Of a DNA stretch of 64,000 nt, positions 8,646 to 18,221 are shown one piece after another; within the stretch, counting starts at the first letter, position 1, and every line of letters begins with the position of its first letter. Under the pieces are notes generated by a model. It worked only from the letters and a program-made list of their open reading frames with translations. It had not been told where the DNA came from and searched no databases. The DNA lies in contig NZ_JAJONA010000001.1 of the NCBI RefSeq assembly GCF_024699985.1, positions 4,346,501 to 4,410,500 on the forward strand, in the 5' to 3' direction. Origin of the DNA: Phenylobacterium sp. J367. GTDB taxonomy: Bacteria > Pseudomonadota > Alphaproteobacteria > Caulobacterales > Caulobacteraceae. Made by a program: the position numbers and the translations under genes.

Positions 8646-9341
8646 TTAGGCGGTCGCGCCGACCGAGGAGGCGTCCACCTTGAAGCCCGGGCCCATCGTC
8701 GAGGAGAGGCTGATCTTCTTGATGTAGGTGCCCTTGGCGCCCGACGGCTTCGCCTTGTTCAGAGCGTCCACCAGGGCCTTCACGTTGGCCAGCAGCTGGT
8801 CGTCGGTGAACGAGGCCTTGCCGATGCCGGCGTGGATGATGCCGGTCTTCTCGGTGCGGAACTCGATGGCGCCGCCCTTGGCGTCCTTCACGGCCTGGCC
8901 GACGTTCGGGGTCACGGTGCCGACGCGCGGGTTCGGCATCAGGCCGCGCGGGCCCAGCACCTTACCCAGACGGCCGACGAGGGCCATCATGTCGGGGGTC
9001 GCGATCACCCGGTCGAAGTCCATGAAGCCGCCCTGGATGCGCTCCACCAGCTCTTCGGCGCCCACGATGTCAGCGCCGGCGGCCTCGGCCTCGGCAGCCT
9101 TGGCGTCCTTGGCGATGACGGCGACGCGGACGTCGCGGCCGGTGCCCGACGGCAGGCTGACGACGCCGCGGACCTGCTGGTCGGCGTGACGGGGGTCGAC
9201 GCCGAGGTTCACGGCGATCTCGACGGTCTCGTCGAACTTGGCGTTGGCGTTGGCCTTCACCAGCTTGACGGCCTCTTCAACGGCGTGGGCGGCCATGCGG
9301 TCGCCGGTCCACTTCTGAACGCGCTTCGGTTGCTTCGCCAT
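8646..9341 (-). CDS. rplA: 50S ribosomal protein L1
   Basis: This 231-residue protein forms the mobile L1 stalk that helps release deacylated tRNA from the E site, and in many bacteria represses its own operon. It begins MAKQPKRVQKWTGDRMAAHA and carries the signature GLMPNPRVGTVTPNVGQAVK near residues 130-150. The start at ATG 9339-9341 lies 4 bases after the rplK stop (stop TAG overlapping the AGGACG ribosome site), so the two genes are translationally coupled. Confidence 0.97.
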   Translation of the reverse strand: MAKQPKRVQKWTGDRMAAHAVEEAVKLVKANANAKFDETVEIAVNLGVDPRHADQQVRGVVSLPSGTGRDVRVAVIAKDAKAAEAEAAGADIVGAEELVERIQGGFMDFDRVIATPDMMALVGRLGKVLGPRGLMPNPRVGTVTPNVGQAVKDAKGGAIEFRTEKTGIIHAGIGKASFTDDQLLANVKALVDALNKAKPSGAKGTYIKKISLSSTMGPGFKVDASSVGATA

Positions 9342-9345
9342 CGTC

Positions 9346-9777
9346 CTAGGCCTCCACGATCTGCAGGCCCATCGAGCGGGCGGAGCCCTCGATGATGCGG
9401 GCGGCGGCCTCAACGTCGTTGGCGTTGAGGTCCTTCATCTTCTTCTCGGCGATCTCGCGCAGCTGCGTGCGGGTGATCTTGCCGGCGCTGTCGCGGCCGG
9501 GCTTCTGCGAGCCCGACTTCAGGCCGACCGCCTGCTTGATGTAGTAGGACGCCGGCGGCGTCTTCGTGACGAAGGTGAAGGACTTGTCCTGGTAGACCGT
9601 GATCACGGTCGGCAGGGGCGTACCCTTCTGTTCCTTCTCGGTGCGGGCGTTGAACTCCTTGCAGAAGCCCATGATGTTGACGCCGCGCTGGCCGAGCGCC
9701 GGCCCGATGGGCGGCGACGGCGTGGCGGAGCCCGCGGGCACCTGCAGCTTGATGTAGCCCAGAATCTTCTTGGCCAT
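9346..9777 (-). CDS. rplK: 50S ribosomal protein L11
   Basis: This is a 143-residue protein of the GTPase-associated centre, target of thiopeptides. It starts MAKKILGYIKLQVPAGSATP and contains the conserved PPIGPALGQRGVNIMGFCKE. The C-terminal RNA-binding domain ends in the typical IIEGSARSMGLQIVE. The ribosome site GAGGAG lies 8 bases before ATG 9775-9777. It heads the rplKA transcript, downstream of the nusG terminator. Confidence 0.98.
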   Translation of the reverse strand: MAKKILGYIKLQVPAGSATPSPPIGPALGQRGVNIMGFCKEFNARTEKEQKGTPLPTVITVYQDKSFTFVTKTPPASYYIKQAVGLKSGSQKPGRDSAGKITRTQLREIAEKKMKDLNANDVEAAARIIEGSARSMGLQIVEA

Positions 9778-9869
9778 CTTTGCTCCTCATGGCCGGAAGC
9801 CCGGCCGGTTTGAGCCGTGGTGCGAGGTTACGGTGGCCGCCCTCTCCCACGGGTTTGAAATCGCAGACG

Positions 9870-9905
9870 GAAAAACGAAGAACGCGCCCGTCCGCGAAGG
9901 GCGCG
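9870..9905 (-). terminator. Terminator after nusG
   Basis: The 7-bp stem CGCGCCC / GGGCGCG (9883-9889 with 9899-9905) is followed leftward by GTTCTTCGTTTTTCC. It lies 42 bases beyond the nusG stop and separates secE-nusG from rplKA. Confidence 0.75.
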
Positions 9906-9947
9906 CTCCTACCAGCTAACGGAGGCCGCGGCAACCGCGGCCGTTCG

Positions 9948-10511
9948 TCAGGCGATCTTCTCGACCTGGCTGTATTCCAGCTCGACCGGCGTGGCGCGGC
10001 CGAAGATGGAGACGGTGACGCGCAGCCGGGCGCGCTCCTCGTCGACCTGCTCCACCGAGCCATTGAAGCTGGCGAAGGGACCGTCGGTGACGCGCACCTG
10101 CTCGCCGATCTCGAAGCTGATGGTCGGCTTGGGCCGCTCCACGCCTTCTTCGATGGCGCCGATGATGCGGGCCACTTCCTTCTCGGACACCGGGATCGGC
10201 TTCGAGCCGGAGCCCAGGAAGCCGGTCACCTTCGGGGTGTTCTTGATCAGGTGATAGGCCTCGTCGGTCATCTCCATCTTCACGAGCACATAGCCCGGGA
10301 AGAACTTGCGTTCGGAGTTCACCTTACGGCCGCGACGGATCTCCACCACGTCCTCGGTGGGGACCAGGATCTCGGAGAAGTTGTCGTCCAGGCCCTGAGA
10401 GTGCGCCTGTTCCTTGATGGACTCGGCCACCTTCTTCTCGAAGTTCGAGTAGGCGTGGACGATGTACCACTTGTGGCGCGGGTTGGATTGCGTTTGGGCG
10501 GCTTCAGACAT
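9948..10511 (-). CDS. nusG: Transcription termination/antitermination factor NusG
   Basis: This 187-residue protein links RNA polymerase to Rho or to the ribosome. The NGN domain shows KWYIVHAYSNFEKKVAESIK and FFPGYVLVKMEM, and the C-terminal KOW domain shows GEQVRVTDGPFASFNGSVEQ. I prefer ATG 10509-10511; a GTG at 10518-10520 overlaps the secE stop (GTGA) and is a possible alternative adding three residues. It is co-transcribed with secE and followed by a terminator. Confidence 0.97.
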   Translation of the reverse strand: MSEAAQTQSNPRHKWYIVHAYSNFEKKVAESIKEQAHSQGLDDNFSEILVPTEDVVEIRRGRKVNSERKFFPGYVLVKMEMTDEAYHLIKNTPKVTGFLGSGSKPIPVSEKEVARIIGAIEEGVERPKPTISFEIGEQVRVTDGPFASFNGSVEQVDEERARLRVTVSIFGRATPVELEYSQVEKIA

Positions 10512-10516
10512 CTTGT

Positions 10517-10822
10517 TCACCCGGCGTTCGCCAGACGGAGGACGAGGGACAGCAGGACCGTGAGGGCGGTGTCGACCCCCCAGAAGAAGAGCGCGGCCAC
10601 GGTGACCATGATCGCGACCATGACCGACGTGATCCAGGTCTCCTTGCGGCTCGTCCAGGTGATCTTGCGCGCTTCAGCGCGCACTTCACGGAAGAACTGG
10701 GCGGGGCTGGTCCGCTTCTTCGGCGCGGCCGGCGCGGCGCCGGCGGGCGTGGCCATCACCGCAGCCGTGCGGGCGGCGCGGTTTCTCATCGCTTGCGGGT
10801 TGGAGCCCGGTTTCCTGGCCAT
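10517..10822 (-). CDS. secE: Preprotein translocase subunit SecE
   Basis: This is the 101-residue single-span SecE of the SecYEG channel. After a lineage-typical Ala/Pro-rich N-terminal extension (residues 1-38), the conserved core FFREVRAEARKITWTSRKET precedes one transmembrane helix (about residues 65-95). It lies between tRNA-Trp and nusG, the standard neighbourhood, and its stop is 6 bases from the nusG start. Confidence 0.95.
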   Translation of the reverse strand: MARKPGSNPQAMRNRAARTAAVMATPAGAAPAAPKKRTSPAQFFREVRAEARKITWTSRKETWITSVMVAIMVTVAALFFWGVDTALTVLLSLVLRLANAG

Positions 10823-10899
10823 GCGGCGTCTTCAAACTCGTCAGTTGGGGGCGGCCTGGGCGACCGTCCCGGTTCACAGCGTAGACATATATAGGGAAG

Positions 10900-10975
10900 T
10901 GGCAGGAGTGGAGGGACTCGAACCCCCGGCCCTCGGTTTTGGAGACCGATGCTCTACCAGCTGAGCTACACTCCT
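10900..10975 (-). tRNA. tRNA-Trp (CCA anticodon)
   Basis: The cloverleaf is complete: acceptor stem AGGAGTG/CACTCCT, D arm AGCTCAGCTGGTAGAGCA, anticodon loop CTCCAAA giving CCA, T arm GGGGGTTCGAGTCCCTC, discriminator G and encoded CCA. It is transcribed leftward ahead of secE, as in many proteobacteria. Confidence 0.96.
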
Positions 10976-11072
10976 ACGACCAGCCCTTTTCGGTCCGGCG
11001 CCCCGACAATGAACAGCGCGCCGGAAAGCGGCCAGGCCTTCCGGCGCGTTCGGCTCATCGCCGGAGCCGGCT

Positions 11073-11100
11073 GATCTAGCAGGGCCCCCCGCCCCGGCAA
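11073..11100 (-). promoter_or_regulatory. Promoter of tRNA-Trp-secE-nusG
   Basis: Read leftward, TTGCCGG (11094-11100) is followed after 13 bases by GCTAGATC (11073-11080), a full match to the Caulobacter vegetative -10 consensus GCTANAWC with a near-consensus -35. The inferred start site lies about 90 bases before the tRNA. Confidence 0.65.
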
Positions 11101-11166
11101 GGTGGGATCGAAGGGCGGCGCAACCCGTTCCTGCCGCCAGAGGACGCAACCCTCGGAGGAGGCCCC

Positions 11167-11376
11167 ATGCCCGGACAGGACATCGATCGCCAGCGGAACC
11201 GTGACGAGGATCTCAAGCCCGGCAGCCCGCCCCGCTCGTCCTCCGAGCCACGCGGATCGGCGGGCTCATCGAAGAATGCCAAGACCATGACCGACCCGGC
11301 CACCGGCGTTCCGCAGACCGAGGCCCCCGAGCCGAACCAGTCCAGCGCCGACCAGGACCAGGACCTGGACCGCTAG
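11167..11376 (+). CDS. Small disordered hydrophilic protein
   Basis: This open frame encodes 69 residues beginning MPGQDIDRQRNRDEDLKPGS and ending ADQDQDLDR. It is rich in Asp, Gln, Pro and Ser, and has no hydrophobic segment or recognisable domain. It has a very good ribosome site (GGAGGAGG, 4 bases before the ATG), which is the main reason to believe it is real. Its stop TAG shares the palindrome CTAG with the stop of the convergent lipoprotein gene. Function unknown. Confidence 0.55.
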   Translation: MPGQDIDRQRNRDEDLKPGSPPRSSSEPRGSAGSSKNAKTMTDPATGVPQTEAPEPNQSSADQDQDLDR

Positions 11377-11723
11377 CCCTCGGCGGCGGCCGGCGCCGGG
11401 GCCGCGCACTGCAGGCCCTGGTACTCGACCTCGACACTTGTCAGCTTCGGCCCGCAGGCGGTCACCTCGCCGGCCGCCAGACCCGTCACCGCCACGGCGA
11501 CGCCCCTGGTCAGGTCGATGCCGGCGTCCGAGACGTCGTACGCCTTGCCGCCCGACGCCATGGTCACGCAGCCCGGCTGCGGCGTCTTGGGACAGCCGAC
11601 GGCCACCACCTTCTGGCCCTGGGCCTCGCCGCCCGACGCCTGGGCGCTGCTCGTCGCCCCTTCGCCGCATCCCACGAGCGCCATCGCCGAAGCGATGGCC
11701 GCGACACATCCGATTACCCGCAT
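11373..11723 (-). CDS. Small putative lipoprotein
   Basis: This is a 116-residue protein with a lipoprotein signal peptide: MRVIGCVAAIASAMALVGCG, with the lipobox ALVGC placing the modified cysteine at residue 19. The mature part contains three further cysteines (VGCPKTPQPGCVTM, TACGPKL, LQCAAP) that could form disulfides in the periplasm. No family was recognised. It ends tail-to-tail with the small rightward gene, the two stop codons overlapping in CTAG. Confidence 0.65.
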   Translation of the reverse strand: MRVIGCVAAIASAMALVGCGEGATSSAQASGGEAQGQKVVAVGCPKTPQPGCVTMASGGKAYDVSDAGIDLTRGVAVAVTGLAAGEVTACGPKLTSVEVEYQGLQCAAPAPAAAEG

Positions 11724-11861
11724 GCCAGTTTCCTCACCCAGGTCCTTGTCTACGCACGGACAAAGAGACTGTGCGCCCCGACTCGGAAGCGCGGCAAACA
11801 GAAATTCCGCTGTTATGTCGAAAGGGCGGCCGCTGGATTTCCAGACCCCTGCGTCGCCGAC

Positions 11862-12698
11862 CTAGGTGCGGTCCTCGATGGTCACCTTGCCAATGCCGGA
11901 CACCGACTTGCGGACCGAGCCCTTCACCGACTGCACACGGACACCGCCGAAGCCGGCGATCGAGGCGTCGAGCGTATCCACCGGACCGCCGAACTCGATG
12001 CCGCCGACGCCGGCGACGCTGGCCTTCAGGCTGGTCGCCGAGCCATGCTCGACCTCCACCTTGCCCACGCCGGCCACATTGGCGGCCATGGCGCCGCTGA
12101 ACTCGCGGATCTTCACCCCGCCAGCCCCGGACAGGTTGGCCTCCAGGCCGTTGCGGACCTTCGCCGCCTCGACCCCGCCGGCCCCGGAGAGGTGGACCGT
12201 CAGGTGCTCGGACGCGCCCATCCGCACCCAGCCCGCGCCGGATTCGCGGATCGTCGCGTCGCCCGCCACGTCGGCCACGGTCCAGCGGCTGCACCCGGCG
12301 TTGCTCAGCTTCAGGCTCGCCGAGCGGCCGACGGCGCCGCTGATCGCCGAGTTCGACGAGATCTCGACGGCGCGCGGCGTGCGCACCACCACCTGGGGCA
12401 TGTCCTCGTGGTCCACTGAACCGACGCCGCGGACCTTCACGTCGCCCTTGCCCCCGCGGCCGTTGCAGCTGCGGATCCGGTCGTCGAGGTCGCCGTCAAT
12501 CACTGTGCGGTCGCCGGCCACCCGGACCTGCAGCGGCAATTGCGGATGGGACTTCACGATCTCGACCTTGATGTCGGCGCGGTCCTCGGGGATCACCGTC
12601 ACCCGGGCCACGGCGTCACGGATCTCGACCTCGGCGGCCTGGACCGCGTTTGCCGAAAAGGCGGCGCCCGCCGCCAGCATGATGACCCCGATGCGCAT
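11862..12698 (-). CDS. Exported DUF2807 (GIN domain-like) beta-repeat protein
   Basis: The 278-residue protein has a signal peptide (MRIGVIMLAAGAAFSANAVQ, cleavage after about residue 22). The second half is a series of ~20-residue repeats each built on a short Gly-rich turn: LSGAGGVEA, LSGAGGVKI, VAGVGKVEV, VAGVGGIEF, IAGFGGVRV, VSGIGKVTI. This is the pattern of DUF2807 'head GIN' proteins, which are thought to form a right-handed beta-helix in the envelope. ATG 12696-12698 is preferred because GGGAGGCAGGAC lies just upstream. It sits between tuf and tRNA-Trp, without an evident link to translation. Confidence 0.7.
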   Translation of the reverse strand: MRIGVIMLAAGAAFSANAVQAAEVEIRDAVARVTVIPEDRADIKVEIVKSHPQLPLQVRVAGDRTVIDGDLDDRIRSCNGRGGKGDVKVRGVGSVDHEDMPQVVVRTPRAVEISSNSAISGAVGRSASLKLSNAGCSRWTVADVAGDATIRESGAGWVRMGASEHLTVHLSGAGGVEAAKVRNGLEANLSGAGGVKIREFSGAMAANVAGVGKVEVEHGSATSLKASVAGVGGIEFGGPVDTLDASIAGFGGVRVQSVKGSVRKSVSGIGKVTIEDRT

Positions 12699-12791
12699 GT
12701 CCTGCCTCCCATCCATTACGGGAAGCTAGCCCTGGGCCGTAGTCGGAGCAGCTTAAATCGAGGTCATGACTTTCCGGTCATCTAGACCCCC

Positions 12792-12826
12792 AAAGAAAAG
12801 GCCGCCGGGGGATGTCCCCGGCGGCC
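12792..12826 (-). terminator. Intrinsic terminator after tuf
   Basis: An 11-bp GC stem GGCCGCCGGGG / CCCCGGCGGCC (12800-12810 with 12816-12826) is followed leftward by TTTTCTTTG, ending the tRNA-Tyr/tRNA-Gly/tuf transcript. Confidence 0.9.
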
Positions 12827-12853
12827 TCACTGTCTCGTTCGCGTGTGGCGATC

Positions 12854-14044
<1,191 letters not shown>

Positions 14045-14085
14045 CAGGGTCCTGCCGGGCGTGTTGTTCAACTGAAAGGGAAACT

Positions 14086-14159
14086 TGGAGCGGGTAGCGG
14101 GAATCGAACCCGCATCCTCAGCTTGGAAGGCTGCTGCACTACCATTGTGCTATACCCGC
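14086..14159 (-). tRNA. tRNA-Gly (TCC anticodon)
   Basis: Acceptor stem GCGGGTA/TACCCGC, anticodon loop CTTCCAA giving TCC, T arm GCGGGTTCGATTCCCGC, discriminator T and encoded CCA. It lies between tRNA-Tyr and tuf. Confidence 0.96.
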
Positions 14160-14209
14160 CAAACCTCTGAGCGGGGGTCGCCCAAACTCTCCTTGTCTGC
14201 TCCGGCGCG

Positions 14210-14296
14210 TGGTGGGGGAAGTAGGACTCGAACCTACGAAGCCATTACAGCAGCGGATTTACAGTCCGCCCCCTTTGCCACTCGGGACATTCCCCC
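14210..14296 (-). tRNA. tRNA-Tyr (GTA anticodon)
   Basis: An 87-base class II tRNA with a long variable arm. Acceptor stem GGGGGAA/TTCCCCC, anticodon loop CTGTAAA giving GTA, T arm TAGGTTCGAGTCCTA, discriminator A and encoded CCA. First gene of the tuf transcript. Confidence 0.96.
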
Positions 14297-14424
14297 AGCG
14301 CGCTTGGAGCCACTTCGGGCGCCTCGAACAAAAGCCTTCCGCCGGAGCCCGCGAGGCGCTTAAGAGCGCCAACGCAAGGTCCTTCAGGGCGGCTTTCCGT
14401 CCGGGGCCCCGATTTGGAGCGCGT

Positions 14425-14453
14425 CTTATAGTGGCCTCGTCCTTCGAACGCAA
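14425..14453 (-). promoter_or_regulatory. Promoter of tRNA-Tyr/tRNA-Gly/tuf
   Basis: Leftward TTGCGT (14448-14453), a 17-base spacer and TATAAG (14425-14430) form a good vegetative promoter. The start would be about 120 bases before tRNA-Tyr. The promoter overlaps the start codon of the oppositely transcribed rlmB. Confidence 0.6.
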
Positions 14454-15228
14454 CGACGCCCGCAAAGGGAAAAAACGACCGCCCCAGAACCGCTTCCACA
14501 GGCGGTCGGAGGCCCCGTCCGACGACTGGATCTGGGGGTGGCACGCGGTCGAGGCGGCGCTGGCCAATCCGGCCCGCGAGACGCCGCTGCGCCTGCTGGC
14601 GACGCTCGACCGGGCCCGGGAGATCGAGAAGCGATTCGGCCGGCTCCCGGCGCTGGAGACCGCCGACAACCAGCTCATCGCCCAGAACCTGCCGCAGGGC
14701 GCGGTGCACCAAGGCGTCGCGCTCCGCAGCCCGCCACCCGAGCCGGCCGACCTCGCCGACTTCGAGGCCAAGCCGGGCGCGGTCCTGCTGATGCTCGACC
14801 AGGTGACCGACCCGCAGAACGTCGGCGCGATCCTGCGCTCGGCCGCGGCCTTCGGGGCGGCCGGCGTGATCCTGCAGGATCGCCATGCGCCCCGGTTCAC
14901 CGGCGCGCTCGCCAAGGCCGCGGCGGGGGCGGTCGAGCGCGTGCTCGTCGCCCGGGTGGTCAACCTCTCCCGGGCGCTGGAGGACCTGGCCGAGCTCGGC
15001 TGGCGGGCGGTGGGCCTGACGGGTCACACCGACACCGGCCTCGCCGAGGCGCTCGACGGGACGCCCACGGTCCTGGTGCTGGGCTCCGAGGGCGAAGGCC
15101 TGCGCCGGCTGGTCTCGGAGCACTGCGACGTCCTGGCCAAGATCCCCATGCCGGGCGGTTTCGAGAGCCTGAACGTGTCGGCGGCGGCGGCGGTGGCGCT
15201 CTACGAGGCGTCGCGCCCGCGTGCGTAG
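14431..15228 (+). CDS. rlmB: 23S rRNA 2'-O-ribose methyltransferase, TrmH/RlmB family
   Basis: This is a 265-residue SpoU-class methyltransferase, most like RlmB (Gm2251 of 23S rRNA). It has an N-terminal substrate-binding region (WIWGWHAVEAAL to GVALRSPP) and a trefoil-knot SAM domain with motif 1 LDQVTDPQNVGAILRSAAAF, motif 2 VLGSEGEGLRRL and motif 3 IPMPGGFESLNVSAAAAV. The start is taken as GTG 14431; GGAG lies about 13 bases upstream, and reading further upstream would cross tRNA-Tyr. Rightward orientation, 39 bases before terC. Confidence 0.9.
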   Translation: MASSFERNDARKGKKRPPQNRFHRRSEAPSDDWIWGWHAVEAALANPARETPLRLLATLDRAREIEKRFGRLPALETADNQLIAQNLPQGAVHQGVALRSPPPEPADLADFEAKPGAVLLMLDQVTDPQNVGAILRSAAAFGAAGVILQDRHAPRFTGALAKAAAGAVERVLVARVVNLSRALEDLAELGWRAVGLTGHTDTGLAEALDGTPTVLVLGSEGEGLRRLVSEHCDVLAKIPMPGGFESLNVSAAAAVALYEASRPRA

Positions 15229-15267
15229 CCCGTTGCAGGACTCCCTGCGCCCGTGCATTGAGACCGG

Positions 15268-16002
15268 ATGTTCGAAGAGCTCATGAGCCCCGGGGCGCTC
15301 TCCGCCCTCCTCCAGGTCCTGATGATCGACCTCGTGCTGGCGGGCGACAACGCCGTCGCCGTGGGCCTCGCCGCGGGCGGGCTGCCGCAGGAGCAGCGGA
15401 AGAAGGCGATCCTCTACGGCCTGATCGCCGCGGTCGTGATGAGGATCGGCTTCGCGCTGATCACCACCCAGCTCCTGGGCATCGTCGGCCTGCTGTTCGC
15501 CGGCGGCCTGCTGCTGCTCTGGGTCTGCTGGAAGATGTGGCGCGAGCTTCGCCAGCAGGCGGAGCCCGAGGAGGCTGCGGCCGAGGCCGTGCTGGACGCG
15601 GACCCGGGCACCGAGCCCACGGGCGCGGTCGCGGCGCGCCAGCCGAAGAAGTTCAAGGACGCCTTCCTGCAGATCCTGATCGCCGACGTCTCCATGTCGC
15701 TGGACAACGTCCTGGCGGTGGCCGGGGCGGCGCGGGAGCACCCGGGGATCCTGGTGTTCGGCCTGCTGCTGTCGATCGCCCTGATGGGCGTGGCGGCGAC
15801 CTGGATCGCCAAGCTGCTGCACCGCTACCGCTGGATCGGCTACGTCGGCCTGATCATCGTGCTCTACGTGGCCCTGCACATGATGTGGGAGGGCCACCGG
15901 ACCGTGGTCGTCGACCTGAACAAGGTCGACCAGTACAACGCCGTCATGCCGGACGCCCTGGACATCGGGCCGGAGGAAGTCGCCCGCCAGCAGGCGCACT
16001 GA
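15268..16002 (+). CDS. TerC/YjbE-family integral membrane protein
   Basis: This 244-residue protein has about seven hydrophobic helices. The duplicated TerC signature is clear: VLMIDLVLAGDNAVAVGLAA near residues 17-36 and ILIADVSMSLDNVLAVAGAA near 136-155, whose paired acidic residues in the membrane are thought to bind metal ions. A charged loop (residues about 95-130) separates the halves. The family is linked to manganese or tellurite handling; the specific role is not known here. A hairpin follows the stop. Confidence 0.9.
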   Translation: MFEELMSPGALSALLQVLMIDLVLAGDNAVAVGLAAGGLPQEQRKKAILYGLIAAVVMRIGFALITTQLLGIVGLLFAGGLLLLWVCWKMWRELRQQAEPEEAAAEAVLDADPGTEPTGAVAARQPKKFKDAFLQILIADVSMSLDNVLAVAGAAREHPGILVFGLLLSIALMGVAATWIAKLLHRYRWIGYVGLIIVLYVALHMMWEGHRTVVVDLNKVDQYNAVMPDALDIGPEEVARQQAH

Positions 16003-16003
16003 C

Positions 16004-16064
16004 CCCTCGTCCACGTGAACATGGACGAGGGTAATCGGGACCCTGGGTCCTCGCGCGCGCGAGG
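16004..16064. terminator. Double hairpin between convergent terC and metG
   Basis: A perfect stem CCCTCGTCCA / TGGACGAGGG (16004-16013 with 16022-16031) is followed by the 16-base palindrome made of CCTCGCGC and GCGCGAGG (16049-16064). Neither has a long T run, but the position between convergent stops suggests bidirectional termination. Confidence 0.6.
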
Positions 16065-16067
16065 GCC

Positions 16068-17877
16068 TCAGGCGGTCTCGGGGCCGCCGAAGCGCTCCAG
16101 CCACTCGGCGACCTGGGCGTCCTCGACCTTGCGGAAGAGGACGTCGGGGGGCCTGGACCTTGCGGCCGGGCTCGAGGGTGCGGAGCAGGCCCAGGCCGTC
16201 GAGGGCCGGCCACTGGCCGGGGAAGCCCTCCCCCACCCCGGCGGCGATCTTCTCGGCGGCGAAGGGGATGAAGGGCTCCGACACCTTGGCGAACAGGGCG
16301 ACCAGGTTCAGGCCGTAGCGCACGGCCACGGCGGCGCGGTCGGGATCGGTCTTGATGGCGGTCCAGGGCGCCGCCTCGGTCAGGTACTGGTTGCCCAGCA
16401 CCCAGAGCTGGCGGACGGCGGTGGAGGCCTTGCGGAACTCGCGGTCCTCCAGGTGGCCGGTGAGCTCTCGGAGCTTCTCGAGCACGTCGCCTTCCAGCTT
16501 CTCCTCGAGCGGGCCGGCCACGCCGCCGTCGGGGACGACGCCCTCGAAGCGGTTCTCGGTGAACTTCAGGATGCGGTTGACGAAGTTGCCCAGCACGTCG
16601 GCGAGGTCGGCGTTCACCTGGGCCTGGAACTGCTCCCAGGTGAAGGTGGCGTCGGAGGTCTCGGGCGTGTTGGCGGTGACCCACCAGCGCCAGTAGTCGG
16701 CCGGCAGCAGCTCCAGGGCGTGGTCCATGAACACGCCGCGCTTCTGCGAAGTGGAGAACTTGCCGCCGTAGTAGTCGAGCCAGTTGAAGCCCTTGAGCTG
16801 GTCGACCAGCTTCCAGGGGGCGTTCTCGACGGTGGACCAGGTCCCGTCGGGCGCGAGCCGCTCGTTGACGCCCATGATCGTGCAGGGGAAGCCGACGGTG
16901 TGGAAGGGCACGTTGTCCTTGCCCATGAACTCCACATAGGTGACGTCCGAGGCCGCCTCGCCGCGCCACCAGCGCTCCCATTCCGCGTCGTCGACGTCGC
17001 GGCCGGCCTCCTGGGCCCGCGCCGTGGCCCATTCCCAGGTGGCGGCGATGTATTCGATCGGCGCGTCGAACCAGACGTAGAAGACCTTGCCCGCCAGCCC
17101 CTCGATGTCGGGCGTCCGGCCCTCCGGGTTCGGGCCCCATTCGAAGGCGTTGACCGGCACGCCCCACTCCAGGTCGCGGGTGATGCCGCGGTCCTGCAGG
17201 CCCTCGTCCAGCCACTTGAGCGCGATGGAGGTGACGAGGTTCGGCCAGGACGACCGCTTGGCCTCGATCCAGCTCCGGAGCTTGCCGGCGAACAGGCTCT
17301 GGCGGAGGAACAGATGCTTGGAGCCGCGGATCTCGATGTCGTCGGAGCCCGAGACCGCCGAGCGCGGCTTGATCAGGTCGGCGGGGTCGAGCACCCGGGT
17401 GCAGTTCTCGCACTGGTCGCCGCGGGCCGCCTCGTAGCCGCAGTGCGGGCAGGTCCCGATCACGTAGCGGTCCGGCAGGAAGCGCTTGTCGGCGTTGGAA
17501 TAGACCTGCTGGGTGACCCGCTCCTCGATGAAGCCGGCTTCCCACAGCGTCTGGGCGAAGCGCTGGGTCAGGCGGTGGTTCTGCGGCGAGGACGAGCGGC
17601 CGAAGTGGTCCCACGAGAGGCCGAACCGGCGGCCGAGGTCGTGCTGGATGCGGTGCTGCTCGGCGCAGAAGGTCGAGGGATCGACGCCGGCCTCGGCGGC
17701 GGCCAGCTCGGTCGGCGTGCCGTGCTCGTCGGTGGCGCAGATATAGAGTGTCTCGCGGCCCCGGCTGCGCTGGAAGCGGGCGTAGACGTCGGCCGGCAGC
17801 ATGGAGCCCGCCAGCGTCCCCAGGTGCTTGATCCCGTTGATGTAGGGCAGCGCGGACGTGATGAGGATACGGGACAT
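16068..17877 (-). CDS. metG: Methionyl-tRNA synthetase (frameshift near C-terminus)
   Basis: A class I synthetase of about 602 residues that charges tRNA-Met. It shows the HIGH-region YINGIKHLGT (residues 12-21), a zinc knuckle CPHCGYEA...CENC (C143, C146, C156, C159) and the KMSKS-equivalent KFSTSQKRG. After PGRKVQAP the frame is lost: the run of six G at 16146-16151 (plus strand) appears one base too long. Removing one base restores DVLFRKVEDAQVAEWLERFG and a TGA at 16068-16070. Without the correction the frame runs on leftward through terC. I treat this as a sequence error in an essential gene. Confidence 0.93.
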
Positions 17878-18221
17878 GACTTCCAGGAGGCTGGGAGGGG
17901 ACGCGGGCTTATAGGCCGCGCGAGATGGCCTGAGGAAGCGGGCTTGGCAAGAGAGGGGTGGCGGGCCGGGGTGGCGAAGCGTGCGCCGCGCGCGCAGGTC
18001 GCGTGCGGTGGGGGCCGCCGGCGGTCAGGGTTCTGGGGGGACGTTGAGACCTTCCCGGCAGCGGGCTGAGCTTAGCCGTGATTGGGGCGCTTCTGACGCC
18101 TCGCTGACGTTGGGGCCTTCTGCTTTCGGGCTCTCACCCGAGCGCCACCTCACAACGAAGCATTAACAGTTAAGCTTTTCGCTTCCGCCAACAGAACGAA
18201 TCGTGCACAACTCTGAACGTG
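17878..18221. other. Intergenic region upstream of metG, left border of the accessory patch
   Basis: No gene could be supported in these 344 bases. The metG-proximal 200 bases are G-rich; from about 18150 the composition becomes visibly more AT-rich (CATTAACAGTTAAGCTTTT), which marks the change into the accessory region. The metG promoter must lie here, but no clear boxes were found. Confidence 0.4.

Noticed and set aside
14245..17877. A 1210-residue methionyl-tRNA synthetase with a C-terminal extension
   Set aside because: The extension is antisense of terC and rlmB created by the run of six G at 16146-16151.
16015..18069. A 684-codon plus-strand frame over metG
   Set aside because: Antisense shadow of metG with no recognisable domain.
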